Below the pieces are notes generated by a model. It was not told the DNA's origin. It ran no database searches and saw only the letters and a program-made list of their open reading frames with translations. The position numbers were made by a program, and so were the translations under genes. This document shows, piece after piece, positions 1-11,878 of a stretch of DNA of 64,000 bases. The stretch comes from Thermomucor indicae-seudaticae (taxonomy: Eukaryota > Mucoromycota > Mucoromycetes > Mucorales > Lichtheimiaceae). The stretch's first letter is position 1. Each line of letters begins with the position of its first letter. The stretch lies in assembly GCA_000787465.1 (NCBI GenBank), contig JSYX01000099.1, forward strand, positions 1 to 64,000, written 5' to 3'.

Positions 1-60
1 TAAACATTGTGGGCTGTGCTAACACACCACCTTAGGAAAAAGAAAATTTAGAGAGCAACG

Positions 61-2280
61 GGTAAATTTGACACGTACATGGAAAGACGGAAAGGGAGAG
101 GAAAGGGAAAAAAACTGAAAGAACGCTTGACTGGAGAAAAGGCACTCTTTTATAGTTTCAAGCTGATCATTCGCAGCCCGACAATTTTTTCTTTTCCATT
201 CCAGGAGTTAAACACTTTTCTATCTTGTGCAACCACGCTATCGCAACATCAGGCCACTTTACTTTGTTATCATAACTCTATAACCAGCTACATTGTGTCA
301 TCATCCACAGAAAACTATGTCTAGATTCCAGCAGTATCAGTTAGGGACTATGTCCAGTGAGGAAAGTGTTGGCACGACACTATTAAGGAGGTCATTTTCT
401 ATCACAGGTATCAGCAGCATGCATCCGGAAAATGGAGTATGGCTTTTTGTTTACATGGGCACCAAAATGATGGTACGTTACTTTCGCTTTCCATCACTTT
501 CTCTGGATAGCATCCAGTCCTCTGATGTTGACATACATTCCGGTCACTCCTCATAAACTTCGATGGTAACAAATTCCTGTTCCTAGGGAAAGGTTTGGGT
601 GGTATCAAAATTTTGCTATGTGCACCCGGTGGCTCCGTGAAATTACGAGAAATGACATTTATTGATTTATTTGGGGATGATCACCGGAAGAACTTCAACT
701 TAAAAATAAAGACAAAATCTATCCGAACGTCCTTGTCAAATAGCGTATCTCTCTTGTATCCACAGAGTGGGTACGTGACTACGGCAGAAAGGTAGATTTA
801 AGACTCCATACGCGATCAACTACCTGTACGCTTGAGCAAGTGAGTACGGCTCCCAATGCATGTATGTGGAACTACCGGGTGGGATGTCGTCATTGATAAA
901 CCAATGGCGGCCAGCAGAAACCCAAAATAGGTAAGTTTACTTTTTTGCGCCACGCTGTAAAAATTGTCCCACATCCCTTTAAAAGTCTTCAATTTATGGT
1001 CAATTAAAAACTATCAAAGTTGTCGAATGATTTCGTAAGCTAGAAGTGGTAGGAACCGCTGTCTTGGGCAGAAAAGAGGTTTATAGTCTTTGGAGAGGCA
1101 GGACCAGTTCTTTGTTTATGTAGACTAGGAGAAGTCTGGATATTCAAGATCAATCAAACAAATCTGGAATTTCGAAACCTTATTTGACTCAGCTGATCTT
1201 GAAGTATCGATCCACAGCAGCCATCACCTTCCGTAATATGCCTTTACTGAAATGCTGTCGAAGCACGCCATATGTATCGTCACCATAGATATTGCTTTTT
1301 TCTTTCAACTTTTCCTTGGGTTCAGCTTTGTTAAGCTAGCAAACAAAATTGTCAGTGGCACAATTTACAAGACGTACCCGTTTCTTGGTACCTTAGCGAA
1401 AAGAGAGTCAGGCTATCCCTTGGCTTACGTATACTTTAGCTTTGGACCTCCCGGATAGTTAGCCACCTAGGTGCTTTATAAGGGCAACCAGAGAAAAATG
1501 GGCGCGACTTGCCTAGTCCTCTGCATTATGATAAAAAGAAGAATACCAAGAAGGATTCCAAGATAAATTTGACCAAAAGGCAGCTTATCGAGCAACACAA
1601 CAGAGCAGACAGCACTCATGGAGGCTTTATGAAACTATCGGTTCAATTGGACAAATAAGCATTGTAAATTCATTCACCTGGGCAAACTCTATCGGTAAGC
1701 TATCACGATCTTGAATTACCTCGATTGAATATTATACTGATTGTGGTATACGAGTCAAACCAGAAAACAATGGAGACAAGAAGTATCGTGAAAGCGACAT
1801 TTATTTATGAATCATCGTCCACATCTCATGTGGGCTTCTATATAGGAAACGGCGATTCTGTCCATCCTTCCCGTTGGGGTGGATATCTGAAACAGAGGGT
1901 AATACAGTAGGATGATCGATGGTTGACATTATACCTTGTCGTCGATACATGTCGTGTGCGAGGTATTATTTCCACTACAATGTGGTAGCTTTGCCAAGTA
2001 ATAAATGGTCGGTTCAGATGGCGATGTTCCCTCTGTTGCTTTACCATGTAAGATGAGGCGTCGATCCTGATCGTTTATTGTATTTTATAGTGCGCAACTG
2101 ATGTGGTCTGCCACATTGATCATTCCTTTGAATTATCGGCGCCGGTAATCACTCCATTTCGGCAAGCGCTGTATGCTTTTTGCACCAAAGTGATGTTTAC
2201 GACTGAATCCATGTTAGGAATTATTCTAGCGACAAGATGCTCTTTACTAGGTTAGCGCATACATTTACAAGTAATTATGA
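61..2280 (+). other. unresolved coding-like segments, unidentified gene or relic
   Basis: I do not recognise a protein here. Several stretches read as well-composed protein on the plus strand and can be partly joined through plausible introns. The 'HPENGVWLFVYMGTKM' segment near 420 joins past introns at about 475-517 and 542-585 into 'GLGGIKILLCAPGG' and continues to about 765. Further open stretches follow at about 780-900, 1090-1290, 1515-1665 ('LTKRQLIEQHNRAD'), 1735-1805 and 2093-2268. I could not close a single reading frame through all of them. This may be a real multi-exon gene whose introns I failed to place, or a decaying copy. No start, stop or domain is certain. Confidence 0.3.
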
Positions 2281-3335
2281 ATAAAAAACGTGCAAGTTAT
2301 AATGCTGGCCATATCATGTCCCAGCATGGCGAAGGGTCATTCCTAAAGTATATTTTGATCTTACCTTTACCGATTTTCTCTCTCTTGCGCAAAAATAAAG
2401 TAGTATCAGCTGCTCTTTTCCGTCTCTGAATCTGCGGATTCTTGCTATGCGAAATTGCTTCGTTACACAGTAGCCACGGGTCGCTGTTGCCATCACGGAA
2501 AAAAAAGTTGTCAAAGAAATTTTAATCTGCGCCTTCAATGCCAGGTGTGGCCTGGCTGTCTTCTAAGTCCCGGCCGTCCATGGTACATTCTAACAGACTC
2601 TGTGCGATTGCAATATCCAGTAAGCACGTTATCCAGCCTTCTCCGTTTTTTGAGTAGTTGTACAATTAAAAATACGAGGAAGTATTCCCAGTTTATGGTA
2701 TGCTAGCTTATCATTTTCTTTTGACGTATTCAGTGGACGGAATACGTATCAATAGCAATGCAAGACTGGAAAGGGCTGCTTGTGATAGTTTAAGCTTCTT
2801 TTTAGTGCCATTGAAAGGATATAATGATATCACAAAGTAACGACCACTTACTCACATACCCTAATTCTCGACTGATACTGTTCAGTGCTCTGTTTCCAAG
2901 CCAGTTTTTTCCATAGGCTATTACCATGTCTGTCCCGTGGAATCGCCCATCGGTTACATGTTGGGTACTTCGGAAAGCCCAAGGAAGCGATGTGATAATT
3001 ATAATAATCCATCTGTAACTAGATATAGGAGGTAAAGATCATTTAAAGAAATTCCTTTATTAAATAGTTGAGACCATTACGGCTACAAGAGGCCAGAAGT
3101 CTTTAAGTCTCGGACAGTCTATATATGCATGGAATGAAGCCTACGGAAAAGGGCGATAAATATATTCTATCATGTTTAAATCAAAAGTTCTGCAGAAACC
3201 ATCTTAAAGGTCGGAGTGGGTGCTGACAATTGAAATCACTTTTGCTTACAGTACGCTACCGTTATTACCGACACAAAGTATCTTTTGAACTAAACTGTGG
3301 GCTGCATGGTGGGTATGAAATGTCACAACAATTCA
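2281..3335. other. intergenic, nothing recognised
   Basis: AT-rich sequence with only short, overlapping open frames on both strands. I see no domain, RNA gene or repeat. Confidence 0.4.
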
Positions 3336-3339
3336 AAAT

Positions 3340-3539
3340 GACGACGAAGAAGTAAAGCCAGCGCTTTCTCGAAAAGAGCGTAAGCGCAAATATCGAGAAT
3401 TTCTCGGTTCACTTGACATCAAGGATGATCTGGATATGGAGCTGGTCGCATTTTTCTACGTAAAAGAATTAGCAAAATGGAAGCCGAAGATGGGAAGGCG
3501 GCTCAGCAGACTGAAATTGCTGGCTTTTTCAAGCAATAA
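3340..3539 (+). pseudogene. C-terminal relic of a pogo/CENP-B-type transposase
   Basis: A Lys/Arg-rich stretch reading 'LSRKERKRKYREFL' lies in one frame. After a one-base shift it is followed by an open tail beginning around 3460 that ends with 'QQTEIAGFFKQ' and a TAA at 3537. A 'Q-T-x-I-x-x-F-F' tail just before the stop is common at the ends of pogo/Tigger/CENP-B-like transposases. No DDE catalytic core or HTH domain is present, so only the last part of the gene survives, with at least one frameshift. The sequence just downstream looks like an element terminus, which agrees with this reading. Family assignment rests on the tail motif alone. Confidence 0.5.
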
Positions 3540-3600
3540 ACGGGTCTCCGAGGCGTTACCATTGACGCTCGATTAAACGATTTTTTGGCCAAAGGCCATC

Positions 3601-3703
3601 GGATACCGGTTTAGCGAATTACCGATATTTCCCTGCTAACCGTTTTCGTTAGGCCCAAAAGCCATCGATTTAAGGAAAATATCGGTTAAGCGAGCGGTGA
3701 CTT
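3601..3703. repeat. inverted repeats at the end of a relic DNA transposon
   Basis: Two arms face each other: an 'accgatatttcc' arm near 3621 and a 'ggaaaatatcggt' arm near 3674. The outer end, read on the minus strand from 3703, begins 'agtcACCGCTCGCTtaacc'. The ACCGCTCGCT core also occurs in the terminus of the element at 39775, suggesting a related family. It lies directly downstream of the transposase relic, so it probably marks that element's 3' end. Confidence 0.5.
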
Positions 3704-3751
3704 TACAAGCTCTTGTTCGAAGCCATCTGAAAGGATGATATCCCTGGCACG

Positions 3752-4361
3752 ATGTACGCCATCGCAATTGGACTCGACGTGAATGGTTCGGTACCTTCTT
3801 GCTTTAATTCATCCAGAATCCCATTGCTGGACGACGCGAGCGACATAGAAGAGCATCCTTTGAAGGATCCGTCTGCCGAAGTCGAGGAACACCAACCGCC
3901 CATTGGTTTGCCGTTGAACAAGAGCCTGTCCCACCACGGCATCGACTTCGAGAGCATCAAGAAGGAATTGGAGATGTCATACTTTTCGTGCGTTATCCTC
4001 TTCAGTTTGCACTCTTGCATGGTCAAGTGCCGGGTAAGGACCGTGGCCGGGTGTCTGTGTATCCTAGGGCTCTTGACCGGACGGGTCATAAATGGGACGA
4101 GTCGTCGCGAGTCCCACGCCGACTACAAGCCCTAGTCGATGCCATGGCGCAATGACTGCTGCAGAATGGCGCCAACACGAACATGGTGGACGGTTGGACG
4201 GGTTGCACGTTGGCCCAGTTGATCGGCATGTTTCATGTGGTGGATGACGGGGCCATTCAATACTTGAATGCCAAGAACGCTGCACGAGGACAGGATCCCG
4301 TCATGCGAGACAGTGCACTGCGCCCATCACGGCCGTCGGGCAAATCTCGCATCAGGAGATA
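3752..4361 (+). pseudogene. ankyrin-like coding fragment, broken
   Basis: From 3752 an open frame codes for an acidic segment ('DDASDIEEHPLKDPSAEVEE'). After 4145 another frame reads 'LLQNGANTNMVDGWTGCTL', which resembles an ankyrin repeat (LLxxGAxxNxxDxxGxT), and runs to a TAA at about 4359. A TGA stands just before the ankyrin-like part. I found no convincing intron joining the two parts. The minus strand of 4087-4140 shares a peptide-like motif with the locus at 43207-43255 (see findings). Treated as a relic; a spliced gene is possible. Confidence 0.3.
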
Positions 4362-5201
4362 AGAAGCACACTTCCTTATGTCGCTATATACCCTTACTTA
4401 TTCTCAAATCTCTTGTATTTCTTTATCTATATCATGTCTAGATTTGATACCCATCTCCGTTGAAGTTCCTCTTTTATTGTATTTCTATGTATTCTTAGCT
4501 TTTTTCTTCATCTTTAATGTGTAATATATCGCTGTATAACAGGTACCTGCATGAAGAAAGGCCATTGTTTATTCGTATTCTATGTCACGGAAATGCAGCT
4601 TCTACAAGGTCTATCCTGAGCAGTGCGTCAAGTACTTACTCTTGTTCATTCAATGGATAGACCACAGAGCCATAATGAACGCTGCTCTTCATCAAGACCA
4701 TGATTTGTTGCGTGCTGACCTTCCCGTATTTTCTCTTTGAAATCCTCCCTTAATAAGAACTACTTGCTGCAGTATCCGACAAAGGTATCAATGATACAGT
4801 AACTTTCGAGCCGTTGGATTTGTAATATCCGGGCCAGTAATGGATAGAGAAAAGATGGCATTGCTTTTCACCCGTCCATCGCCAGTACTATCCCTACCGA
4901 ATTGTCTTTGAAGAGTTTTACCATACATTGAACTCAGGTCTCGCACGCTGCCAATGCCTCATTCCTGAACTCGGATTATTGCGAAGACGGTATCTTCCAG
5001 ATGATCTTCAAATATCGGGCGCCAATCCTTGATCTGGTACGGAAGCAGTAGGTTTCTTGGGCTCCTTAGCAAAGCGGGAAGTGACTTCATGGACGTGCTA
5101 CAAAGTCGCGAAGGAAATCCCATTTTGAAAGTTGGCTCCGTCGCATAAAGTCGTTCAAAATTAGTTAAAGTGCTTTTACTGTAAAGGCGTAATAAATCGA
5201 C
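4362..5201. other. intergenic, nothing recognised
   Basis: About 840 nt with no open frame or motif I can support, except that the last part must carry the promoter and 5' UTR of the gene starting at 5202. Confidence 0.5.
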
Positions 5202-8026
5202 ATGGAAGAAGACGACCTGTTCAATGATGAGGACGTCGGTTTCATGGACGAGGTCATGGACGTCTTGTTGACTACCGAATCGCAATACTTGAGTTCCCAG
5301 CAAGTGCCACGATCAAACCATTCGGCCATCGATCAACACGCGAATACGACTGCGATCCGCGATCCTTCCACATCGTACAATGCCAACCGTTCCACATCGT
5401 CGATACTAGCGAATACCAGTCGAGCCCTCGTTTCAGCGAATGCAGTAGAAGGAACGACAAACGACGTTCCTATGACGAACGATCTACTGCAAGAGGCAAG
5501 ACATTTGAACTGGATCACGGGTTACTTGATCACACTGACGCCTCTTGCGCGGTCATAGAAAGATCGCATAATCGAAAGTCTACGTTTCACGATTGAACGT
5601 CTTCAATTCAAAGTAACACAAGACGAAAGTGCGAAAGAGAACGCGCTACGCGAACTCGAACGTGTCCAGTCAGAACTGCGGTTCAAAGTAGGTTTATAAC
5701 TAAAGGAAATAATATTGCGGCAGGACGTCTTATCGTGTAAAGTCTCAAGAGTTAGAGAGTGCTCGCCTCGAGTTGAATGCTATGAAAGCCAAGTCTGCTA
5801 CTACTAAGCAACAGCATACCGAAGAACGCTTTTACAGGTCGGAGCAGGTGCCCGCCCAAACCGAGAGACCAAAGAAAAGTGAGTGTGTGGCATTTGTATT
5901 TTGACGACGGGCCATGTTGATTGATGTTGCCTTGCAGAGCCGGTGTTCCCGAGCACTCCAGGATTCTCGACCGGTGGTAGTCGAAGACCAGTTTCGCGAG
6001 CAGGCTCGCTAAGCCAGGATCGACAGACCTGTAGTCCAGTCGTCGAAGCAGCCTCTTTAAAACGGAAAAGACTGGAGCCCGAGGTTAAGAAAGAGCAACC
6101 ACAGACTGTGCCAGAGAAGCCAATGACGGATAACCAGCGCATCAAGGTAAAACAGGACGCAGCGTATCTATAGCTGATCGGAGGGCGCTCACGGGGGTTT
6201 TGCATTTGCACAGTTTTTGAAAATCTTGCTTGCAGATGAGTTAAAAGCATGGCTCAGAGAAACAAAGACACCTATCGACAAGTTCGAACAGAATCCCTCA
6301 CCTGCAGTGATTACCATGTTATCCGACCGGTTTTCACGCAAATTCATACCCGATCAGAACGCACGGAGCGACTCTTCTCAAAAGCTTGAATTACTTGCGC
6401 GAGATTTGGTTGGATGCATGCCCGTTCACGATAGTAATTTCAACCTGGATGCCACGATCCGTGACTTGATGAAAAATCTTGGGTTGATTATGATCAGATG
6501 CATAGCGGACTGCTTAGTATGTGTATGCTTCTTCTACGTCCGATCGCAAATACTCACGCTCTCCCGTTTCAGATAACTGTCCTGATATATGCCATCGATA
6601 CATTGTATTCATTGGCACTACATTATGTGCAGTGTCTTCAGTACTTGCACGGGGAATACGAGAGAGGTAAGATATGAGCCTTGCTAGCAATGCATGAGGA
6701 AACTAATATCGTGATAGTGCCAGATATTTCAGTGCTAAAAAACTTGCTAACAGTCTTGAATCTGTTCCCTATCCTTGACGACCAGGACGAACAGAAGCTG
6801 GACAATCTGCAGCCATATGTACCCATGATCCCCAAATCCAGCTTTGTGGAACTCAAGAGATTTTGCGAGCAGTACAAGGTGGACGCGTCCGACATACTGC
6901 TGATGAATAAAACACGGTTACCCTTCGAGACAAGAAGACGAGTACTTTATCAGATAACGGACATATTCCTTGCGATACACTACAAGTTGGGAACATCAAG
7001 AAGGTGAAAATACATCCCGATCGTCCATAGAAAGAAGGTACTGATGAAGCTTCAGTCTTGAGCTCCTGTTAGAGAATGAGCAATTCGCGAGCCTTGTGAG
7101 CGCTTCAAAACCCCTCAAGGTCATGTCAAAGGCAATGGATGTTGTTTTGGCTTTGGCAAACGGTATTGTGACGTATAATTTATACAACTCACGCTGTTCT
7201 CACTAATGTGTGATCTTGTAGTTGACGGCTCATGGTTCTTCTCGGAGCATAACGTGGATGTAAACTACGTACCGATTCTAGATCGCTTGGTTGAAATTAT
7301 GCGTATGCCTTGTCCTTCACTGTCTCAGGATGTAGAGGTAATGGATTCTATTGAAAAACGGCACTCTGGCTCCGCTTATGTGTAATTTAGTGGTACCGTA
7401 TTCGGATCAAAGTGTTTGTAACTCTACGGGCAATTCTAAGTTCAGGAGTTCCGGAATCATGGCTTAAACTAGTATGCGAAACGGTAATGTGCGCGGGGGG
7501 ATGCTGTGTTCATATAGCTTGGTTCTGACGCGACAGTTAGGTTCTGATGCCTGTTCTTCAAACCATCAAGAGCGAATGCACTCGGTTAGAGGATATGGCT
7601 AAACCTCCCTATATAAGGGTGCCAATGGAAAAGAGGTATGGATGTCATGGGCGCGTCTATGCAGTTCTCAACTGAAGTGCTGTTAAGTCAGGAACTTATA
7701 GCCGATGGCGTTCTTTGCGTGATTGATATGCTTGAAATGTATCCTGCCATTGTCTCGGATACTGAATCTCAAAGATACGCGACTATCGTCGATACCCTTC
7801 GGAAGGCGTCCGAAAGAGCTGAAGAACATTGGAAAAGCGGTGACCAAGGTAATGTCCAACCCGCTCCTTGAATACATACTTTATCCCTTTTTTAACCTGC
7901 CCAACAGTTAGCCTTGTTATAAGGGAAGCGAGCAAATCATTAATGAAGCTTAGTAACAAGCTGTCGAGTAGTAGTAGTAGCGATCAAGCTACTGGAAGCC
8001 GTAAAACCCAAGATCCTCGAACCTGA
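5202..8026 (+). CDS. ATRIP/Rad26/Ddc2-like checkpoint protein
   Basis: Thirteen exons close in frame to 720 aa: 5202-5520, 5563-5687, 5743-5878, 5938-6146, 6214-6516, 6573-6666, 6718-7003, 7056-7162, 7222-7337, 7391-7483, 7541-7635, 7688-7848, 7908-8026. The N-terminus is acidic and ends in 'MDVLLTTESQYLSSQ', resembling the RPA-contacting acidic motif of ATRIP. It is followed by a coiled coil (about residues 106-190, e.g. 'ESLRFTIERLQFK') and a long helical C-terminal half. ATRIP proteins dimerise through the coil, bind RPA-coated ssDNA and carry the ATR/Mec1 kinase to DNA damage. Length fits the family (human about 790 aa). The identification rests on architecture and short motifs, not on long identity. 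The C-terminus ends in a Ser-rich tail. It is convergent with the BAP31 gene, 70 bp away. Confidence 0.6.
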
Positions 8027-8096
8027 CACTATAACCATGTTTTCCGACACGCAAAGCTAGTATTTGCATGTATCTATGTAATAAATGGATAATTGG

Positions 8097-9087
8097 CTAT
8101 ATGTTCTTTTTATCCTCAGATGATGGTGGTGATGATGAGCGCTTCAATCTTTCTACCGAAATGTCCTTCTCTTTGTCGGGTACAGAAGATTCCTGTGTGG
8201 ATGGTCAAAACTGGAAATCTGAAAGATGGCGATCTCATTCATACCTGCAACGCCGGGACTTGGCTGAGACCGGCGACTTGATCTTGCAAGCGAACCAGAT
8301 CAACAGTTATGTTATAGGTATGATTCAATATTCTAAATTCGATAGGCCATTAGAGGGCAGATACTGTGTGTATATCTTGTGCCATCCCTCGCTTACAATA
8401 AAAGAAACAGGGTTGATCCAGTAAGATACCTACAATAAGCAACATCATTAATTTTACTTTGTCTTCTCAAGCTGTGTAGCTTGCATACATGTTCCGTTGC
8501 GCGTAAAACTTCGTGGCCGAGTAGGCTGCGTCGGTGCGAACATCGTGCATTGCTTGGGCACCTCCAAGTGCGTTGGCATCAGCCTCACCACCGGCAGACG
8601 AAACGATAGCTGCATCAATGGCTCGAAGTCGATTAACAGAATCTACGGGATTCCCGAGTGTTATGATATGTATCTTGGTGCGCAGTGTGAGATTTTACCG
8701 AGGAACAAGACGAAAATGAACCTAATATGTTATTGTGTTATTTATTACCGTCATCAGCTTTCCTCTGTTGTTCCAACTTACACAAAAACAATCTTGAGGA
8801 TATATTTAATATGAGCTATCTGTTTGAAAAAGACAATCCTTAGTGTGTTTTTACAGATCCCACACACCGCGCACGCGCGCGAGAGAGAGAATAATACCTC
8901 TGGCGAAGTAGAAAGGAAGCGAAACATGGCTTTACGCCATGCCGTTGGTAACGGAAGCTGCAGTGTATTAGTTCCCAATCAGAACACCGACAGAGGACCA
9001 AGTTAAGCGCGTGCTTACCATTAGTATCAAGAAGTATAAAATCTCCAGAACCAAGATGAGGAAAACTATGGCATAATACAGAGTCAT
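8097..9087 (-). CDS. BAP31/Yet3-family ER membrane protein
   Basis: Seven exons close in frame: 9087-9019, 8957-8898, 8819-8784, 8673-8489, 8429-8397, 8332-8245, 8192-8097 (about 188 aa). The product opens with a hydrophobic helix (MTLYYAIVFLILVLEILYF), then 'LPLPTAWRKAMFRFL', a second hydrophobic stretch, 'DSVNRLRAID', and 'YAQRNMYLTGSTLFLLL' as the third membrane segment. This order and the AQRN-Y signature match BAP31/Yet1/Yet3 proteins, which act in the ER as export and quality-control chaperones. The C-terminus is charged and ends in KKNI, a dilysine KKxx ER-retrieval signal expected for this family. The soluble tail is short compared with human BAP31 (246 aa). Open frames on the plus strand here are shadows. 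Confidence 0.85.
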
Positions 9088-9546
9088 ATTTGCTTATACC
9101 AAGGGAAAAAGAACAAGAGGTCTAACAAAAGTTGAGAAAAAAGCAAAACCCTTTTCGCGATAGTGGTGGCATTTGGCATAATTATGAGGTCACTTTTACC
9201 GTCTTAGGAAACATCCAAACACGTGCGAGGCTCAAGAAGCAACGTCTTTATCCTTTCATAACTTCGCCCAAGGCCGCAACTGCTCATCTGATATTCGAGC
9301 TTTTCAGAAGCAAATGCGAAGTTTGATATATACGGTTACCGTATGACAAAGCCTGAGCTTTAAAAGAAACGAGCATTCAGACAGAAGGCGAAGCCCTTCT
9401 TTCATTGCTGGACTTTCCTCTTCCCTTTGTCGTGCATGGTATCTTGGCAGCTGCTAAATGAGGCAGAATAACCATATGTGGGGCAGGTACCTGGTATTTG
9501 TCTTTCTTTCTGCTGGGGAAACAGTGAAAAGCCTATATAGTTGTCA
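9088..9546. other. divergent promoter region
   Basis: Lies between the BAP31 start (minus strand) and the HSF-like pseudogene start (plus strand). No distinct TATA box or coding potential was recognised. Confidence 0.4.
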
Positions 9547-10678
9547 ATGACGTCTCCCGAATGAAAGGACAACCTTCGGCGCAACAACTGACGACGGCAG
9601 CAGCCTGGATGAACACGCGGCGAATGACGACCAAAGCTTAATTGTGTCTGCGCCGTCGGCAAGTTCGGGCGCTTCAGAGCCTTCACCACCAGCCTTTCTC
9701 CTCAAGCTGTACTTAATGCTTTGGAAACGTAGAATGCTTGATGATGAAGTACAACGCTTGATTACGTGGACACCGTCCGGGGACAGTTTCCGGATTGTGG
9801 ACGTGAACGAGTTCTCTCGCGCCATGTTTCTACGATATTTTAAACATAACAACTTTACAAGCTGTGTTCGATAGTTAAACAGTTGGTATTATCCGGGCAA
9901 AAAAAAACGAACAGCTGGGGTTCTATCAGGTAATGATTAATGGCCCGTATTGCAGGGTATGGATTCAGGAAAGTATCCGACCTGGATCAGTTGCAGAGGG
10001 CCCAGGTTATGAAAAAGCAACCCGAACGGTAAGATGGCGACAATGACTATGCCGTCTTGGGTGGAATTCCACCATGACAAATTTCGACCCGGCCAACGCG
10101 CCGATAAACTGCATTTAATCAAACGCAAGATCTCCAACAGAGCACCACCAAAGAACCGCACAGAGTTTAGATACGTATTCATGGATGATGAAACACACTG
10201 AATGTGGATCATGGAACAGGCGGTGGAAAAGATGCAAGAAAAGTCAGAGTTGATAGTTAGAGATACGTCGTCTAAGTTTCATGGTGTTCAAGCAGCACGA
10301 GGTAGACGATCTTCTGTCTCCACTTACGCGTTGTTTTGACTCGCGCGACCTTAAAAAAAAGTTATGGAGATCTTGTCGCGCAGCATTAATCTGCTTGCGG
10401 ATCTCAACTTGGGCAGCGCTGCCATCCAAGAGCTTCGTGCTTCACTTGATGAGGTGAACACGGTTTTCGCTATGGGTGAAGATTCTCGCTTGGAACCAAA
10501 CACACTCATAGGTCTACCGTGACAGCTGCATAATGCAGACGAAACTTACTCCCGAGTTATTTAGGCGACAATCAGCGTCCAGTGGACAAACCAGCAATTC
10601 GTCTCGACAGAATTGGAGGCAAATCTTATTGCGCTCAAAAGGTACTGACTATGGTGGCGGAAATCAAGGTAAACTGTA
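9547..10678 (+). pseudogene. decayed heat shock factor (HSF-type) gene
   Basis: ATG 9547 with an intron 9552-9600 (branch aactgac) leads to an HSF DNA-binding domain: 'FLLKLYLMLWKRRMLDDEV', 'ITWTPSGDSFRIVDVNEFSR', 'FKHNNFTSCVR'. At 9872 a TAG stands where HSF proteins have Gln in the recognition helix (VRQLN). The frame then continues 'LN', an intron 9882-9955 follows, and it resumes 'YGFRKVSDLDQLQRAQVMKK'. A one-base shift precedes 'SWVEFHHDKFRPGQRADK', which is the usual end of the domain. A further stop follows 'MDDETH', and other frames carry coiled-coil-like text to about 10678. Splicing does not remove the TAG. HSF proteins bind heat-shock elements as trimers; this copy should give only a truncated domain. 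A sequencing error could explain one lesion but not all. Confidence 0.8.
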
Positions 10679-10960
10679 AACTAGAAACGCGTTCTATCTC
10701 TTAGATCACAGTAAAAGTTCATGCTAGGATAATGACAGTTGCATGATCAAATCGGGTTATGCGATTACTGATAGCGTCTCTCTATTCGATTGTCATTCGG
10801 TTTCGCAAACTTATTCCGTAGAGGTGTTCGTTGAGTGTTTTTTCGATCTTACATTCGTTTCAAACCATATGTAGACTGGAAGACCAATCGAAAACCATTT
10901 ATTATCTATGGCGCGCATTTGGCTGGGAGCCATAATCAGATGGCGGACGACAATACTGAA

Positions 10961-11494
10961 TCAAGAATGCGCTATACTTGACCGTTTGAGGGATTGGGGC
11001 GCGACATAAGCTGGATGCTTAAGATATTGCGGATCAGTGTCGCTCCGCTTTAGGCACGTCAAACAAACCCTGATATCTTTTAAGCCAACAACGTTTTCTA
11101 AGCGTCTCGGCAACGGACGGACCGTCATGGCCCATGCCACCGGTTGACAGAAAGCGTCCATCCACTGTTTCTTTTCAATCGCCTTTGTGCCCTTGGGAGG
11201 TCGTCCGCGTCTGGGTGTATTGGCGATTGCATTATCCGAAGACTCGTGCTGCTCCTGTCGATAGAACATGTGTTTTGGATGCTGGCAGTAACCGATACGA
11301 GCATTCGAGATCCGTTTCTTTTTGCTCCTTTTGCTCGCTTTCTGGTCGTTCCCTGTTGCTTGCTGTTGTTGTTCATCATAACCGACTATGTCTTGGCGTA
11401 TAAAATCCGGTCTTGTTGCTCTGGGGTCAAACGCCGTAGCAAGCAAGCGGTCCACTTCATCAACGTAAGAACAATTTCCTGTTCGTTGATCCAT
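10961..11494 (-). CDS. AT-hook-containing protein of unknown function
   Basis: Single-exon frame of 177 aa. It has a basic cluster ('KASKRSKKKR'), a typical AT-hook core 'RRGRPPKGT' near residue 95, and several Cys/His ('CQHPKH', 'CLTC') that might bind metal but form no pattern I know. AT-hooks bind the minor groove of AT-rich DNA, so a nuclear, DNA-binding role is inferred. The start at 11494 is supported by a TATA box at 11541-11550, about 47 nt upstream. An earlier ATG at 11526 in another frame lies so close to the TATA box that it may be outside the mRNA. I do not recognise a family. It is separated from IleRS (same strand) by 384 bp. Confidence 0.55.
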   Translation of the reverse strand: MDQRTGNCSYVDEVDRLLATAFDPRATRPDFIRQDIVGYDEQQQQATGNDQKASKRSKKKRISNARIGYCQHPKHMFYRQEQHESSDNAIANTPRRGRPPKGTKAIEKKQWMDAFCQPVAWAMTVRPLPRRLENVVGLKDIRVCLTCLKRSDTDPQYLKHPAYVAPQSLKRSSIAHS

Positions 11495-11540
11495 CTGGGG
11501 AACGGGATTGGAAAAGAATCGCTCATGCCCTTCAACACAG

Positions 11541-11550
11541 TTTTATATAT
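11541..11550 (-). promoter_or_regulatory. TATA box of the AT-hook gene
   Basis: On the minus strand the sequence reads ATATATAAAA, 47 nt before the ATG at 11494. A start of transcription about 25-30 nt downstream would leave a short leader. Confidence 0.55.
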
Positions 11551-11878
11551 TCCCCTTTTTTGTATGATGCCGTCATCTGTTGTATTGTTTACTGCGAATC
11601 AACAATTCACTATTACAACCGACAAGTGATCCCGGAACTATACGGAGTTCCCTCGGCCTCGATCATTATTTTTTTTTTCTATTGAAAAACTTGTCTTTGA
11701 CGAGTTTGTCTTTGGTCGATGGCCTCTGATATGAAGGCCCAGACTCTCGATATCCGCATTCATCAACGAAATGGAAAAAGCACTTTCTGGAATAACCATT
11801 TACATGCGGGGAAGGATGAATTTATTATTATTTTAGCGTCTATTTCGCAAAGATAAGGTCGAATGTCAATTTGTTCAC

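Noticed and set aside
8068..8814. plus-strand frames, including a Cys-rich one at 8497-8814
   Set aside because: They are antisense to the BAP31 exons, whose seven exons close exactly in frame and end in a KKxx signal.
9872..9874. TAG as a reassigned sense codon in the HSF gene
   Set aside because: TAG is a normal stop elsewhere in the window (for example IleRS and BAP31), and the HSF copy has other lesions.
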